A stretch of 64,000 bases of DNA from Bacillota bacterium (GTDB taxonomy: Bacteria; Bacillota; Clostridia; Clostridiales; Clostridiaceae): the NCBI GenBank assembly GCA_023424785.1, contig JAFADP010000005.1, positions 1 to 64,000 on the forward strand, read 5' to 3'. The notes below the pieces were generated by a model. That model was not told the DNA's origin, did not search any database, and saw only the letters and a program-made list of their open reading frames with translations. This document shows positions 1 to 10,100 of the stretch, piece after piece; position 1 is the first letter of the stretch, and each line of letters begins with the position of its first letter. The position numbers were made by a program, and so were the translations under genes.

Positions 1-167
1 TTTACTTTATCTTGTTCCTTTAGATATTCTCTTATATCTTTTACATATGAATCTGCTACTTCTGAAATATGAACTAATCCTGTTTTACCTTCAACCTCAA
101 TAAATGCTCCAAAATTTGTGATGTTTACCACTGTTCCTTCCAATATGTTTCCTGCCGCTAAGGTCAT
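1..167 (-). CDS. yabR: S1 RNA-binding domain protein, YabR-type (partial, runs off the window start)
   Basis: Only the first 55 residues are visible; the reading frame continues past base 1. The start is the ATG at 165-167, preceded by a strong AAGGAGG site. The visible part is one S1/OB-fold start: an early 'GTVVNITNFGAFIEV' segment followed by 'GLVHISEV', the typical RNA-contacting strands of S1 domains. It lies directly downstream of divIC, exactly where Bacillus has yabR, a small S1-domain protein of the general stress (GSP13) type. The family binds RNA or ribosomes. The symbol rests on synteny plus the domain; the missing C-terminus prevents a length check. Confidence 0.8.
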   Translation of the reverse strand, partial: MTLAAGNILEGTVVNITNFGAFIEVEGKTGLVHISEVADSYVKDIREYLKEQDKV

Positions 168-212
168 GTTTAAAAGATTCCTCCTTAAATTTGAATATAT
201 GTTATTTTAGAT

Positions 213-503
213 CTAATTTTTAGAATTTGAAGTAGTCCCTTCTTGTTCTACCGACTTCTCACCATCTTTTATCATATTAAGCTTTTCTCTTGCTAATTTT
301 TCACGATATTCATCTGATTGAGAAGTATCTACTTCTTCTGTTAGTTTTTCATTTAATTCATTGAGTTCATTAAGTTTTTCAGTTTGTTTAGTTATACTTT
401 TCTTAATTCTACTCGCAGCATTTTGTTGTTTTATAAATCCACACAGAAAAACTACACATAGTACTAATATAACTAAGTTTTTATACTTAAATTTACTTTT
501 CAT
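213..503 (-). CDS. divIC: Septum formation initiator, DivIC/FtsB family
   Basis: A 96-residue bitopic protein: a short basic N-terminus, one membrane helix at about residues 9-24, then a coiled coil rich in Leu/Asn/Glu (about 25-65) and an acidic tail. This is the layout of DivIC/FtsB, which joins FtsL and DivIB in the division complex at the septal membrane. Order yabP-yabQ-divIC-yabR is the Bacillus order. The frame could also open at a GTG three codons earlier (512), but the ATG at 503 sits about seven bases after a GGGGTG ribosome site and is preferred. Sequence similarity in this family is weak, so the call leans on topology and synteny. Confidence 0.85.
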   Translation of the reverse strand: MKSKFKYKNLVILVLCVVFLCGFIKQQNAASRIKKSITKQTEKLNELNELNEKLTEEVDTSQSDEYREKLAREKLNMIKDGEKSVEQEGTTSNSKN

Positions 504-579
504 ATCTAGCACCCCAATTCAAATTCTATAAATATATTGTAAACACTATATTTATTTAATTCAAGTAATTTTTCACGTG

Positions 580-972
580 TTAATTACTTTTATTACCCAT
601 TTTTAACAAAAATATTTTAAATGGATAAATTATATGTTTAATAAGCACTCTAATGCTTTTCATAAGTACTTTTCCTACAAATTTTTCTATGATTATTATA
701 TAAGGACTAATAAACTTAAAATAAATACATAATGCTAATAATATAAATAAGTATACGTATGCATCTAAGAATGCATGATTAGTTAATAATAAAAATGTAA
801 ATATAACAATTGAAATTAATATGCAAAATAAAATATCTTCAAAGATAGATATAATTTTAGGAACACCTTTGCCTCTTATTAATCTATAACCGTCAAATAA
901 GACTCCAGCTAAAATACCTCCAATAAAACTATATATAATTATATCTATCTGAACATTTAGCTGTAACGGCAT
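580..972 (-). CDS. yabQ: Spore cortex biosynthesis membrane protein YabQ
   Basis: A 130-residue protein with three to four hydrophobic segments ('IIIYSFIGGILAGVLFDGYR' near the N-terminus, then two long runs around residues 45-90) and a basic tail. It starts one base after the yabP stop, with only a weak ribosome site, so translation is probably coupled to yabP. In Bacillus, YabQ sits in the outer forespore membrane and is needed for cortex peptidoglycan formation; the yabP-yabQ pair is a signature of endospore formers. The family call rests on topology, the 'GGILAGVLFDGYRLIRG' start and gene order. Confidence 0.88.
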   Translation of the reverse strand: MPLQLNVQIDIIIYSFIGGILAGVLFDGYRLIRGKGVPKIISIFEDILFCILISIVIFTFLLLTNHAFLDAYVYLFILLALCIYFKFISPYIIIIEKFVGKVLMKSIRVLIKHIIYPFKIFLLKMGNKSN

Positions 973-973
973 A

Positions 974-1252
974 TTATTTAAATAACTTCTTAATTATACT
1001 TTCTTTTGTTACTTTTACATTTTTCTCATTGTATATCATAGCAGAAATTGTGCCAGAAATAATAACATCTCCACTCTGTACATCTAATTTACTCATTTTA
1101 AGTTCATTTCCCTTTATTGTTAAGTTACCTAAAGTAGTATTTAAAGATATTTTTTCATCTTGAAAGCTTATTACTTCCTCAACACCTGATAAAAAGAGTT
1201 TTTTTCTATTTTCCAATGATAAATTACATTTCTTACTCTGCTCCATTATCAT
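974..1252 (-). CDS. yabP: Sporulation protein YabP
   Basis: About 92 residues, with the YabP/YqfC signature: an N-terminal 'ENRKKLFLSGVEEVISFQD' followed by a beta-rich middle ('TTLGNLTIKGNELKM', 'LDVQSGDVIISGTI'). YabP works with YabQ in the mother cell during cortex formation; the family also includes YqfC. The frame opens further upstream, but the start region holds three in-frame ATGs (ATGATAATGATAATG). The one at 1250-1252 lies seven bases from the AGGAG at 1260-1264 and is the best-spaced choice; the others lie one and thirteen bases away. It overlaps no neighbour and leads directly into yabQ. Confidence 0.88.
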   Translation of the reverse strand: MIMEQSKKCNLSLENRKKLFLSGVEEVISFQDEKISLNTTLGNLTIKGNELKMSKLDVQSGDVIISGTISAMIYNEKNVKVTKESIIKKLFK

Positions 1253-1320
1253 TATCATTCTCCTTTTCAACTTTCTATTAGAGTATATGAGGAACAATTT
1301 TTGTTTATTCTAAATAAGTA

Positions 1321-1578
1321 TTACTCTATTTCTTTGCCTTCTAATAATTCATACATATCTTTAGCATCATCTTTTCTAACATGATCAGCTATATTAACTA
1401 TTTTTGCTTTTAATGTTCTATTTGCAAATGTTATTTCTATGATATCTCCTTCTTTTACATCTACAGATGGCTTTGCAACTTTTCCGTTAATAGATACTCT
1501 ACCACCTTCACAAGCTTCCTTAGCTACAGTTCTTCTCTTTATTATTCTTGATACCTTAAGATATTTATCTAATCTCAT
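1321..1578 (-). CDS. rqcP: Ribosome-associated S4-domain protein RqcP (YabO/Hsp15-like)
   Basis: An 85-residue protein made almost wholly of an S4 RNA-binding domain: 'MRLDKYLKVSRIIKRRTVAK' then 'GGRVSINGKVAKPS' and 'GDIIEI'. In Bacillus, RqcP (YabO) binds stalled 50S subunits with peptidyl-tRNA and RqcH and helps add poly-alanine tails in ribosome quality control. Length and motif order match the family. It is placed between hup and yabP as in Bacillus, with a good ribosome site (GAGGAAAAATT) before the ATG. A terminator lies upstream after hup, so rqcP probably has its own promoter or receives read-through. Confidence 0.92.
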   Translation of the reverse strand: MRLDKYLKVSRIIKRRTVAKEACEGGRVSINGKVAKPSVDVKEGDIIEITFANRTLKAKIVNIADHVRKDDAKDMYELLEGKEIE

Positions 1579-1607
1579 AATTTTTCCTCCATAAATTAAT
1601 AATTTAC

Positions 1608-1636
1608 AAAAAAACCCGAGTTATCTCGGGTTTTTT
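1608..1636 (-). terminator. Intrinsic terminator after hup
   Basis: Stem of AACCCGAG and CTCGGGTT with a short loop, followed on the minus strand by a run of T. It lies just past the hup stop codon and before rqcP, so the abundant HU message is separated from the sporulation genes downstream. Confidence 0.88.
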
Positions 1637-1638
1637 AA

Positions 1639-1914
1639 TTACTTATTAACTTTTTCTTTTAATTCTTTTCCTGCTTTGAAAACTGGAACAGTTGATGCTT
1701 CTATCTTTATTACTTCCTTAGTTCTTGGATTTCTTCCTTCTCTTGCAGCTCTTTCTCTTGTTTCGAAAGTTCCAAATCCAACTAATTGAACCTTTTCTCC
1801 ATTTCCTAAAGCTTCTTCAACACTTTCAATAAAAGCTCTTAATGCTGCTTCAGCATCCTTCTTTGTAAGGCTAGCCTTTTCTGCCATGCTTGTAACTAAT
1901 TCTGATTTATTCAC
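1639..1914 (-). CDS. hup: HU family DNA-binding protein
   Basis: A 91-residue HU protein. The family motif 'GFGTFETRERAAREGRNPRT' (the DNA-binding arm) and the N-terminal 'MNKSELVTSMAEKASLTKKD' are clear, and the length matches HU homodimers. HU bends and compacts DNA non-specifically. A strong GGAGGAT ribosome site precedes the start. The gene lies alone between its own promoter (1983-2011) and terminator (1608-1636), which fits a highly expressed nucleoid protein. In Bacillus hbs lies elsewhere; here hup is inserted between yabN and rqcP, an arrangement I associate with clostridia. Confidence 0.95.
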   Translation of the reverse strand: MNKSELVTSMAEKASLTKKDAEAALRAFIESVEEALGNGEKVQLVGFGTFETRERAAREGRNPRTKEVIKIEASTVPVFKAGKELKEKVNK

Positions 1915-1982
1915 AATTACATCCTCCTTAAAATCAAGTTATTGAATATATAACTGTTTTTTATGTACCATACCTACAGTTT

Positions 1983-2011
1983 ATTATATATCCACTTTAC
2001 ATCATAGTCTA
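1983..2011 (-). promoter_or_regulatory. Putative sigma-A promoter of hup
   Basis: On the minus strand, TAGACT (2006-2011) and TATAAT (1983-1988) are separated by 17 bases and lie about 70 bases upstream of the hup start. One mismatch from TTGACT in the -35. Read by eye. Confidence 0.5.
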
Positions 2012-2106
2012 TAACTTTATACTTATTTTTAAGACTATTTCTTGAAATTAGGCATGAATACTATTATATTATTCTGCATAAGAAATAAAATTCCTTCTAG
2101 ATATAT

Positions 2107-3558
2107 CTATTTTTCTAAAGTTTTTGCCTTATTCCATAATTTATTCATATTATCTATAGACATATTCTTTAAATCTATAGATAATTTTTCAGCTTCTTCT
2201 TCTATATATCTAAATCTTTTTATAAATTTTGATATACTTTTATTTAATGCTTCTTCTGCATCAACATCTAGAAATCTTGATATATTTACGCAAGAAAATA
2301 ATAAGTCTCCAACCTCTTCTATAATCTTATCCTTATTTTTTTCATTACATACATCTTTTACTTCATTTAATTCTTCATTTACCTTAATTAATGCTTCTTG
2401 TATATTATCAAAATCAAATCCAACTTTCTTAACTTTCTTTTGAACCTTACTTGCTTTTAATAAAGCTGGCAGTGATTTTGCTATACCCTCTAATTCTTCA
2501 GTTAATGTATTAAAATGTTTTTCTTTCTTTTTAAGCTCATCCCAGTTTGTTAATACTTCTTCTGTTGTTTCAGCATTACCATCGCTAAAAACATGAGGAT
2601 GTCTATATACCATCTTATTACATATTCCTTCAATAATATCACTTAAATTAAAGTATCCATCTTCTTTTCCTATAGCAGAATGGAAAATAACTTGTAATAA
2701 TACATCACCAAGTTCTTCTATAATAGCATCATCATCATCATTTTCGATTGCTTCAACTACTTCATATCCTTCTTCAACAATTGCATTTTTAATAGATTTA
2801 TGCGTTTGTTCTCTATCCCAAGGACATCCATTTTCTCCTCTCAATATATCAACTATATTGATTAAATCATATATATCCTTTTTATTATCTAAATTCTTTG
2901 GAATATATATAGATGTTAAATAGTCTATATCTTCCTGCATATCTAACTCGTATAATGGTATTTCTCTTATACTTTCTTCATTTTCTATTCCTATGGCTCT
3001 GCAATATATTATAGGAGTTTCATCATCATAATATTCACATAAATTAATTTTTACTTCTGATGCTATAAATGGATTATAAACTTGTGTTATTATAGTTCCA
3101 ATTCTTCTATCTAATATTTGATTTTTTACATCAAATGCATCTATTATCTTTAATCCATTTATAGGATCTATCTGTAATCTATCCATCATAGCATCGATAA
3201 AGCTAACTGCTGGTATTATCTTATAAGGTATACCTTCTTTTTTACATAATTCTATTAAGTTTAATACAGATCTTTCTGCTACTAAAGGATGACCAGGTAC
3301 TGCATAAATTAAATCTCCTTCTTTTTTGTATGTCTCTACTAGATTTTCTGCAATACTTTTATAAACTTCATCAAAGCTAGTAGATTCTTCATAAAAATTG
3401 TCATATGTCTTAAAATCAATTCCTATTTCTCTAATATAATCTACAGTAGGATGTATCTCTGTTCTAAAGTAAATATTATTGCATTTTTTTAATTCTTCCA
3501 TTGATCCAATAGTTAAAGCTTGTGGATTCCCTGGCCCTAAACCCATTATTTTAATCAT
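2107..3558 (-). CDS. yabN: Tetrapyrrole methylase-MazG fusion (YabN), nucleoside triphosphate pyrophosphohydrolase
   Basis: A 483-residue two-part protein. Residues 1 to about 215 are a SAM-dependent tetrapyrrole-methylase-like fold, with the glycine-rich 'IMGLGPGNP' start and 'YAVPGHPLVAERSV'. Residues about 235-483 hold MazG pyrophosphohydrolase repeats: the first has 'GCPWDREQTHKS' and the metal-binding 'EEGYEVVEAI'/'EELGDVL' helices, and the second is more diverged ('EEVGDLLFS'). MazG enzymes hydrolyse non-canonical or damaged NTPs. The role of the fused methylase is not known. The start at 3558 is chosen because GGAGAG lies just upstream; the longer frame to 3576 includes that ribosome site. 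It sits 24 bases after yabM, as in Bacillus. Confidence 0.92.
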   Translation of the reverse strand: MIKIMGLGPGNPQALTIGSMEELKKCNNIYFRTEIHPTVDYIREIGIDFKTYDNFYEESTSFDEVYKSIAENLVETYKKEGDLIYAVPGHPLVAERSVLNLIELCKKEGIPYKIIPAVSFIDAMMDRLQIDPINGLKIIDAFDVKNQILDRRIGTIITQVYNPFIASEVKINLCEYYDDETPIIYCRAIGIENEESIREIPLYELDMQEDIDYLTSIYIPKNLDNKKDIYDLINIVDILRGENGCPWDREQTHKSIKNAIVEEGYEVVEAIENDDDDAIIEELGDVLLQVIFHSAIGKEDGYFNLSDIIEGICNKMVYRHPHVFSDGNAETTEEVLTNWDELKKKEKHFNTLTEELEGIAKSLPALLKASKVQKKVKKVGFDFDNIQEALIKVNEELNEVKDVCNEKNKDKIIEEVGDLLFSCVNISRFLDVDAEEALNKSISKFIKRFRYIEEEAEKLSIDLKNMSIDNMNKLWNKAKTLEK

Positions 3559-3582
3559 TAGGTTCTCTCCTTCCATTAAGTT

Positions 3583-5124
3583 TTATATCTTCTTCCTATA
3601 AATTCTACTCTTTACATCTTTGATAGTAAATACCTTAAATGCAAGTATAGCTATACAGTATATTATAGCACCTATAGCAACTGATATAAGACAAGATATA
3701 CTATTACTTAATGTATATTTATATAAATATGTGTAACATAGTATTACTGCTATCATCATGAGTGTTGCTGCATATGTGGGTTTAATAAAATTATTATACA
3801 ATTTCATCTTATATCCAAACTTCACTCTCATAATTAATATATTTAATATAGACACAACAACATATGCACATACAGATGCAATAACAGCACCATATATATT
3901 TATATAACTTATAGGTACTAATATCATAGTTAAAATTACTTTTACAATACAACCAAAAAATAAATTTATTACTGGAATTATATATGACCCTACTCCTTGT
4001 AATATTGAAGTTGTTGTTTGGGTTATTATTATAAACGGTATTGATAATGAAAGATACTTTAATATATCTATTCCTTCATATCTTCCCGGAAAAATTAACT
4101 TCATTATTGGAGCAGCCATAAAAAAGATTCCAAACATGCATGGTATAGCTATTACAGTAGATAATTTTATTGCTAACTCAATCTTATTCTCTATTTCTCT
4201 TTTTTTATTTAATATATAGCACTCTGCTATTATAGGTATTAATGATGTACATAAAGCAATAGACAAAGTTAATGGAATATTTACTATAACCGATGCCTTC
4301 CCTGTTAATTGTGCATATAATACTGTTGATTCTATTTTACTACAACCTGCGTCTAATAACTTTTGAGGAACTAATACGGAATCAATTAAGCTCATTATAG
4401 TTCCTACTGTAGATCCTAATGATATAGGTATAGCCATCTTTAATATTTTATTTAATATATCTGTATCATAATTAATTCTCTTTATGTTATATGATTTTTT
4501 AACTTTTTTATATTTTGTATATAAAAATATAGCTGCAAGTATACCACCTGCTGTAGCTCCTAAAGATGCAGCACCTGCTGAAAATTCTATTCCCTTAGGT
4601 AATAAAACATATGCTAAACCTACTCCTATTAATACTCTTCCAACCTGTTCTAAAATTTGTGATATTGCAGATGGAGTCATATTTTGAAACCCTTGAAAAA
4701 AACCTCGGAATATTGTTACTATTGAAATTATCATTGGTGCAAATGATATTCCTATAAGAGAGTAGTATGATTTATCATCCCATTGAAGAAAATTAATTAT
4801 TTGTTTTGAAAATAAAAATAATATCAAAGACGTGCCTGTCCCTATGAAAATGGTAAGTACAGCAGATTCTTTAACAACTAAAAAACTACCTTTAATATCT
4901 CCGATAGCATTACTTTCTGATATCAATTTTGACATTGCAACAGGAATTCCAGAGGCTATAGCTATAAAAAACATATATAGCGGATACGTCATTTGATAAT
5001 ATCCCACCCCTTCATCACCTATAAGCATAATTAAAGGCCATCTAAAAAATATTCCTAAGAATCGAGTTAATATTCCTGCTATACCTAATATAAGACTTCC
5101 TTTTATCAAGGATTGTTTCTTCAT
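3583..5124 (-). CDS. yabM: Polysaccharide/lipid flippase of the MOP superfamily (YabM/SpoVB-like)
   Basis: 513 residues with about 14 hydrophobic segments and the N-terminal 'GSLILGIAGILTRFLGIFFR' helix typical of SpoVB/MurJ-type lipid-linked sugar exporters. Such proteins move undecaprenyl-linked precursors across the membrane, and the SpoVB branch is used for spore cortex. Databases will probably name it stage V sporulation protein B, but its place between spoVT and yabN is that of Bacillus yabM, a paralogue of spoVB, so I use that symbol with moderate confidence. The start is well supported by GGAGGC a few bases upstream. Confidence 0.85.
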   Translation of the reverse strand: MKKQSLIKGSLILGIAGILTRFLGIFFRWPLIMLIGDEGVGYYQMTYPLYMFFIAIASGIPVAMSKLISESNAIGDIKGSFLVVKESAVLTIFIGTGTSLILFLFSKQIINFLQWDDKSYYSLIGISFAPMIISIVTIFRGFFQGFQNMTPSAISQILEQVGRVLIGVGLAYVLLPKGIEFSAGAASLGATAGGILAAIFLYTKYKKVKKSYNIKRINYDTDILNKILKMAIPISLGSTVGTIMSLIDSVLVPQKLLDAGCSKIESTVLYAQLTGKASVIVNIPLTLSIALCTSLIPIIAECYILNKKREIENKIELAIKLSTVIAIPCMFGIFFMAAPIMKLIFPGRYEGIDILKYLSLSIPFIIITQTTTSILQGVGSYIIPVINLFFGCIVKVILTMILVPISYINIYGAVIASVCAYVVVSILNILIMRVKFGYKMKLYNNFIKPTYAATLMMIAVILCYTYLYKYTLSNSISCLISVAIGAIIYCIAILAFKVFTIKDVKSRIYRKKI

Positions 5125-5209
5125 AAAATGCCTCCAAACTTTACTTATTACTAGTTATTTTTATTTCAAGTTTAGAGGTCTTATTCATACATTTTTAATT
5201 AATTTACTT

Positions 5210-5767
5210 TTACTGTTCCATTTGTTTACCTAAAAAAGAAGCTGCTGTTTCTGCTAACTTTAACTCTAATTCTCCAAAACTTTCTCCTTCTTCTTTAGAT
5301 AAAATTATTACTGATCCTATAGAATCACCTTGAGCTATTATAGGTGCTATTACTTCATATTTATATTCTGTTGAATAATCTTTATCATCGTTATGTAATG
5401 GAATTACCTTATTAAAACCTTCTCCTAATAATACAGTTCTTCTTTCATCCATAACTTCATCTAGTTCTGCACTTACTTTTCTGTCTTCATATTCTCTCTT
5501 AGCTACTCCACTAGTTGATATAAATGCATCCTTGTCTGATATTAAAATTATATGACCTATAGATTGTTGTAAACTTTCTGCATATTCTCTTGAGAAATCT
5601 GTTAATTCCTCTATTGGTGAATATTTTTTTAAAATTATTCCACCTTCTCTATCTGTAAATATTTCTAAAGGATCTCCTTCTCTTATTCTTAAAGTTCTTC
5701 TAATTTCTTTTGGTATAACTACTCTTCCTAAATCATCAATTCTTCTTACTATTCCTGTTGCCTTCAT
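5210..5767 (-). CDS. spoVT: Stage V sporulation transcription factor SpoVT
   Basis: 185 residues. The N-terminal 50 residues are an AbrB/SpoVT swapped-hairpin DNA-binding domain ('MKATGIVRRIDDLGRVVIPK' is nearly invariant in SpoVT). The rest is a GAF-like domain with 'APIIAQGDSIGSVIIL' and 'ETAASFLGKQME'. SpoVT acts in the forespore, tuning sigma-G-dependent genes and spore germination properties. Length equals the family norm. It lies between prsA and yabM; a good AAGGAGG site precedes the ATG. The shared order mfd...spoVT-yabM-yabN with Bacillus makes the orthology firm. Confidence 0.95.
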   Translation of the reverse strand: MKATGIVRRIDDLGRVVIPKEIRRTLRIREGDPLEIFTDREGGIILKKYSPIEELTDFSREYAESLQQSIGHIILISDKDAFISTSGVAKREYEDRKVSAELDEVMDERRTVLLGEGFNKVIPLHNDDKDYSTEYKYEVIAPIIAQGDSIGSVIILSKEEGESFGELELKLAETAASFLGKQMEQ

Positions 5768-5883
5768 ATATTATATGAACCTCCTTAAAATCAAATTTAC
5801 TTTTACACTATTATTATTTGACTCACAAGAAATTTTATACACATATAGGCAAAATTATTTATATTAGGAATAAATTTTTTATA

Positions 5884-5912
5884 AAAAAATAAGGAGCGTA
5901 ACGCTCCTTAAA
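5884..5912 (-). terminator. Intrinsic terminator after prsA
   Basis: Perfect stem AAGGAGCGT/ACGCTCCTT followed on the minus strand by ATTTTTTT, just beyond the prsA stop. Confidence 0.9.
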
Positions 5913-5929
5913 AGTTTATATATTAATTT

Positions 5930-6949
5930 TTATAGTTTATCTTCATAAGTTTTAACTTTAAGATCTTCTTTATATTTATCTAATTTATCATTGTAAGCTT
6001 GTTGTCTCTTATTGCTTAATAAAGTTGATCTTATTTGAGCTGTTGCTTGTTCTAATGTTGCATCATATGCTTCATTACTAGCATTTTGAACATATATTAA
6101 GTGCCATCCGTAACTTGATTTTACTGGCTCTGATACTGTATCATTTGGTAAGTTCTTAAATCCTTCAACAAACTCTTCTATCATTCCACTGTTTTCATAT
6201 GGAAGGTAACCTAGATATCCTCCAATTCCCTTAGTTGAATCAGTATTATACTCATCTGCATATTTCTTAAAATCATCTAAGCTAGTTATTTTAGCTTTAA
6301 TTTCTTTTGCAGTTTCCTCGTCTTCAAGTAGTAAGTTATAAACATCTGCTCCTGCTTCTCTTGAAAAACTATCTTTATTTTCGTTGTAATAAGTTGATAC
6401 TTCTTCATCTGTAACAACTTGATCCTTAGTTATGTCTTCTATAACCTTACTTATTATATATTGTTCCTCTATATATTTTCTAAATGTTTCTTCTGTATAT
6501 CCGTAATAATCTAAAAATTCCTTAAACTCATCTTCTATTGATGCTGTATCTGTACTATTTGCTGCAATATTATCTTTATAACTTTGTATTGTTTTTTCTA
6601 CTTCTTTATTTATTTCTTCATCACTTGGTACTAACTTAAGTTCTTCTGCTTTTTGTAAAAGAACTGAATTATTTACTAGAGTATCTAAGACACTTTTTCT
6701 TGTACTCTTTAAAGTATCTACAAGTTCTTCATTTTCTTCAAAGTCTTTCCCATATTGTTCTTCATAATAATCTAATTGTGATTGTATTTCTGCATCAACA
6801 TCTGCTCTTGTAATCTTTTGATCTCCAACCTTAGCTAATACAACCTTTCCTAATGATGATTTTGTTCTCTTTACCATATTACACCCAGTAAATGATAATG
6901 CCATAACCCCTATTAAAGCCATTGATATATACGTTTTCACCTTTTTCAC
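5930..6949 (-). CDS. prsA: PrsA-type foldase, lipid-anchored parvulin peptidyl-prolyl isomerase
   Basis: A 339-residue lipoprotein. Residues 1-23 are a signal peptide ending in the lipobox 'LSFTGC', so Cys23 is the probable lipidated residue. The N-terminal chaperone region (about 35-190, SurA-like, 'AKVGDQKITRADVDAE') is followed by a PpiC parvulin domain around 195-290 with 'GGYLGYLPYENSGMIEEF' and 'PVKSSYGWHLIYV'. PrsA sits outside the membrane and folds secreted proteins. It is transcribed after mfd and before spoVT and has its own terminator. Lgt, which would attach the lipid, is encoded at 37.2-37.9 kb. Confidence 0.93.
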   Translation of the reverse strand: MKKVKTYISMALIGVMALSFTGCNMVKRTKSSLGKVVLAKVGDQKITRADVDAEIQSQLDYYEEQYGKDFEENEELVDTLKSTRKSVLDTLVNNSVLLQKAEELKLVPSDEEINKEVEKTIQSYKDNIAANSTDTASIEDEFKEFLDYYGYTEETFRKYIEEQYIISKVIEDITKDQVVTDEEVSTYYNENKDSFSREAGADVYNLLLEDEETAKEIKAKITSLDDFKKYADEYNTDSTKGIGGYLGYLPYENSGMIEEFVEGFKNLPNDTVSEPVKSSYGWHLIYVQNASNEAYDATLEQATAQIRSTLLSNKRQQAYNDKLDKYKEDLKVKTYEDKL

Positions 6950-7096
6950 TTTTCTTCCCTCACTTTGTTTACTTATTGTTATGTAATATTTTATCTAATA
7001 ATAGTATATCAATAATATTCCTATACTTCAAATGTATTATAGTATTTAAATTATTTCTTTTTTCTTAATTTATTATCCAAAATTAACTTTTTATAT

Positions 7097-7127
7097 AAAT
7101 TATAGGGCTATTAAAGCCCTATAATTT
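7097..7127 (-). terminator. Hairpin at the end of mfd, probable terminator
   Basis: A 13-bp stem (AAATTATAGGGCT/AGCCCTATAATTT, five-base loop) overlaps the mfd stop codon. The downstream U-run is interrupted, so termination may be weak. Confidence 0.6.
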
Positions 7128-10100
7128 ACTCTTCATCTACTATATTATCTAATAATTTCTTAAAAATATTAAGTATATCTTCTCTCTTTTCACTTTTTAT
7201 CTTAAATCTAAACTCTGGGTTTTCTCCAAACTTTAATAAAATATTATCCTTATAATCTCTCAATAGTACCTTAAATATATCCTTATACTTAGGATAATCT
7301 TTAGAGAATTTAAATATAAATTCATTTTTAACTTCTTTTATTTCTTCTATAGATATAATTTTAGATCTACTTTTTATATAAGCTATATCCATAAGATTAT
7401 ATACACTTTCAGGAATATCTGAATATCTATCTTCAAGTTCATCCTTAATATCCATATATTCATTTATATTCTCTATAGAAGCTATCTTTTTATAAATTTG
7501 GATTTTTTGTATCTCATCTTCTATATAAGAATTTGGAATATATGCATCTATTTTTAAATCCACTGTTGTATCTATAGGTTCTTTATTAATCTCACCCTTA
7601 ATTAATTTAATTGTATCTTCTAGCATTCTACAATATAAATCATATCCAACAGTAGCCATATGACCATGCTGTGCAGATCCCATCATATTTCCTGCACCTC
7701 TTATTTCTAAGTCTCTCATAGCTATCTTGAAGCCAGATCCAAGCTCTGTGAAGTCTTTTAATGCCTTTAACCTCTTTTCTGCTACTTCTGTTAATACTTT
7801 ATCTTTTGTATATAGTAGATATGCATATGCTATTTTATTAGAACGCCCCACTCTTCCTCTTAATTGATATAATTGAGATAATCCCATTTTATCTGCATTA
7901 TAAATAATTATTGTATTAACATTTTGAATATCTATACCAGTTTCTATTATAGTAGTACAAAGTAAAACATCATATTCCTTATTCATAAATCCTATCATTT
8001 CTTCTTCTAGCTGTCTTTCTGTCATCTGACCATGAATAGTTGTCACTTTGCTTTCAGGTACTAAGTTCTTAATATAAGCAGCCATTTTATCTATGCTTTC
8101 AACTCTATTATAAACAAAATAAACCTGCCCACCTCTTCCTATCTCTCTTAATATTGCATCTCTTATTAATTGATCATTTTCTTCCACAACATAAGTTTGT
8201 ATAGGATATCTCTCTTCTGGAGGAGTTTCTATAACTGAAATATCTCTTGCACCAGTTAATGACATATGCAATGTTCTAGGTATAGGAGTAGCACTTAAAG
8301 TTAAAACATCTACACTCTTCTTTAAATTTTTAATCTTCTCTTTTTGACTAACTCCAAAACGTTGCTCTTCATCAATTATTAATAGTCCTAAATCTTTAAA
8401 TTCAATATCTTTAGATACTAATCTATGAGTTCCTATTAATATATCTACATTTCCTTCTTTAACAGCCTTCAAAGTTTCTTTTTGTTGCTTAGCTGATCTA
8501 AATCTACTAACCATATCAATTGTTATAGGAAAATCTGAAAATCTGCTTAACATATTTTTATAATGTTGTTCTGCTAATATGGTTGTTGGTACTAAAAATG
8601 CTACTTGCTTACCATCCATAACTGCCTTAAAAGCAGCACGTACAGCTACTTCTGTTTTTCCATAACCAACATCTCCACATAAAAGTCTATCCATTACTTT
8701 ATCAGATTCCATATCTCTTTTTATCTCTTCTATTGATGTTAATTGATCTGAAGTTTCTTCATAAGGAAATTCATCTTCAAATTGTCTTTGCCACTGGGTA
8801 TCCTTAGAAAACTTATGACCCTTTACAGATGCTCTTGTTGCATAAAGCTTAACTAAATCTTCAGCTATTTCATTTATTGATTTTTTTACTTTAGCTTTAG
8901 CTTTTTGCCATTCTGCTCCACCTAGTTTATTTACTTTAGGTGTCTTTCCTTCATTTCCTATATATTTTTGTACAAGATCTAATTGGTCTACAGGTACATA
9001 CAACTTGTCTCCTTTATCATACACAATATCAAGATAATCTCTTCTGTGTCCACCAACTTCAATCTCTTTTATTCCCTTATATACACCAACACCGTGGTTT
9101 GAATGTACTACATAATCTCCTGGCTTTAATTCAGCAAAACTTTTTATCTTAGAAACACCCTTCTGAATCTTTTTCTTTTTAGGAGTTTTTCTTTTAGCTT
9201 CGCCAAAAACTTCTTTATCAGAAATAATACATATTTTGTATTCCTTATTTTCAAATCCCTTAAGAGAATTTCCAAAAGTAATTACAACTTCACTTGGTGA
9301 TATAGAATCTATAGTATCTTTATAAACACTTTCTATTCCTCTATCTCTTAAAGTATTTACTAATCTTTCTCCCCTTACTCTTGTTCCAGATAAAATTACT
9401 GTTCTATATCCTTCTGATTTTTTAGTAAGTATTTCATCAATTAGTAAATCTAATTGTCCCTGATAACTATTTAATGTTGCACATGGTATTTCAAACTTAT
9501 TATAAAATTTTAATATATTACATTCTTTACTTAATTCTTCTATATTAATGCTAACCTTATCTTTAAGCATCTCTATTAAGTTTTCTTTATCAATTAAAAG
9601 TTCACCTTGTTTAGGAAGTATATCTCCTCTTTGAAGAAACATTGAATAATTCTCAAAAAACTCAGTATATATACTATCTAACTTTCCTAATACTCTTACT
9701 TTTTCATCCATTATATATATACAGTCACCTAAGTAATCAAATAAAGTTTCTGTATCCTTATATACTAAAGGTATATAGCTATCTACATTTTCAAAACTAT
9801 TTGTATGTTCAAGTTCTTCTAGATTTTTATTTACCCATGTCTCTAGTTTTCTTGTAACATCTTTATCTTTATTGCTTTCTAATACACTATTTAAATTCTC
9901 TCTTATACTTTTTAACGCATATTCTTTTGATTCACTATCAATAATAACTTCTTTTGCTGGAAATATACTTATTCTACTAACCTTATCTATACTTCTTTGA
10001 GATTCTGTATTAAATGTTCTAATAGAATCTATCTCATCTCCAAAAAGTTCTATTCTATATGGATATATAGAATCTGGTGGAAATACATCAATTATATCAC

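Noticed and set aside
1244..1258. Repeated ATGATAATGATAATG at the yabP start, considered as a slippage switch
   Set aside because: The unit is six bases and in frame, so slippage would only add or drop residues; one start has clearly the best ribosome-site spacing.
2042..2443. Open frame of about 133 codons on the plus strand
   Set aside because: Antisense to the MazG domain of yabN and low in complexity.
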